Positions 63,820-64,000 of a stretch of DNA of 64,000 nt are shown here, piece after piece (position 1 is the stretch's first letter; every line of letters begins with the position of its first letter). The translations under genes and the position numbers were made by a program. This DNA is from an uncultured Draconibacterium sp. GTDB taxonomy: Bacteria > Bacteroidota > Bacteroidia > Bacteroidales > Prolixibacteraceae. The DNA lies in NCBI RefSeq assembly GCF_963675065.1, contig NZ_OY775906.1:1342001-1406000 (forward strand), read 5' to 3'. The notes under the pieces are model-generated. The model ran no database searches and was not told the DNA's origin. It worked only from the letters and a program-made list of their open reading frames with translations.

Positions 63820-64000
63820 TTACAAAAAACTAATGGTTAGCGTACCATAAAAACTCCTTCCGGGCGAATATATTGGTCGTGCACCAGCACCCCGAACCGA
63901 TCGTGATAAGTGCTCATAATACGCTTCATCAAACAAGTTCTGCACACCACCGGTGGCTGTAAAAACGTTATTCATCAACCACGAAACCTTTGCATCAACT
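63820..64000 (-). CDS. TonB-dependent receptor, C-terminal fragment
   Basis: The last 59 codons of a gene cut by the window edge. They contain NNVFTATGGVQNLFDEAYYEHLS, a typical TonB-dependent receptor beta-strand and turn, and end GRSFYGTLTISFL with the terminal aromatic residue needed for outer membrane insertion. Substrate unknown. It is convergent with the tricorn gene. Confidence 0.85.
   Translation of the reverse strand, partial: VDAKVSWLMNNVFTATGGVQNLFDEAYYEHLSRSVRGAGARPIYSPGRSFYGTLTISFL

Overview
The window is a chromosomal segment of a member of the Bacteroidota, most likely an environmental Bacteroidia (Marinilabiliales/Prolixibacteraceae-like). The evidence is gene content (a PorD-like type IX secretion gene next to coaBC, an omega-like rpoZ and bamD; DUF6261- and DUF6340-like proteins; a TonB-dependent receptor C-terminus) and promoters of the Bacteroidota type (TTTG, about 20 bp, TAnnTTTG). 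Genus cannot be fixed from the sequence alone. No rRNA, tRNA, CRISPR array or intact insertion sequence was found.

Layout. 1-12.2 kb: a class I isoprenoid-type enzyme, YebC, a 42-residue Cys-rich protein overlapping an unusual kinase/RapZ-C fusion, a YdcF-family protein, an M28 peptidase, then a vWA membrane protein followed by three tandem paralogous lipoproteins. 12.3-18.3 kb (minus): a housekeeping run bamD, rpoZ, coaBC, porD, recN, cvfB. 18.5-21.9 kb: an alpha-oxoamine synthase with a clear promoter and terminator, and two carbohydrate-type secreted proteins (DUF1080, CE15-like esterase).

22.0-45.0 kb (minus) is the highlight: a tightly packed extracellular contractile injection system (eCIS; Afp/PVC/AlgoCIS family) of 16 genes. 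In transcription order: cap protein, an unknown 291-aa protein, one oversized sheath, two tube proteins, a DUF5908-like mini-protein, LysM adaptor, VgrG-like spike, PAAR tip, gp25, Afp11-like and Afp12-like baseplate proteins, a 1,422-aa PKD protein, tape measure, a DUF4157 protein fused to a calpain-type cysteine protease, and the AAA+ ATPase. The genes overlap or are spaced by 0-27 bp, so they probably form one operon, preceded by a pair of related palindromes. The DUF4157-calpain protein has all expected calpain catalytic residues and is the best candidate for the effector carried by the particle.

45.3-54.1 kb: dacB, crcB and DUF190 (a fluoride-linked pair), an SDR, an Fe-S scaffold with a GGGtGRT gene that carries a one-base frameshift, a C_GCAxxG_C_C protein, enolase, a mini membrane protein and a DUF6261-like protein. 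54.2-55.4 kb is a repeat-rich intergenic zone with a 41-bp-period palindromic tandem repeat and an inverted-repeat element around a small AT-rich gene. 55.5-59.7 kb (minus): a lipid-metabolism cluster (CDP-alcohol phosphotransferase, reductase-type SDR, polyprenol/phytol kinase-like protein, CdsA, TSUP transporter). 60.4-63.7 kb: a tricorn-type protease; the window ends inside a convergent TonB-dependent receptor gene.
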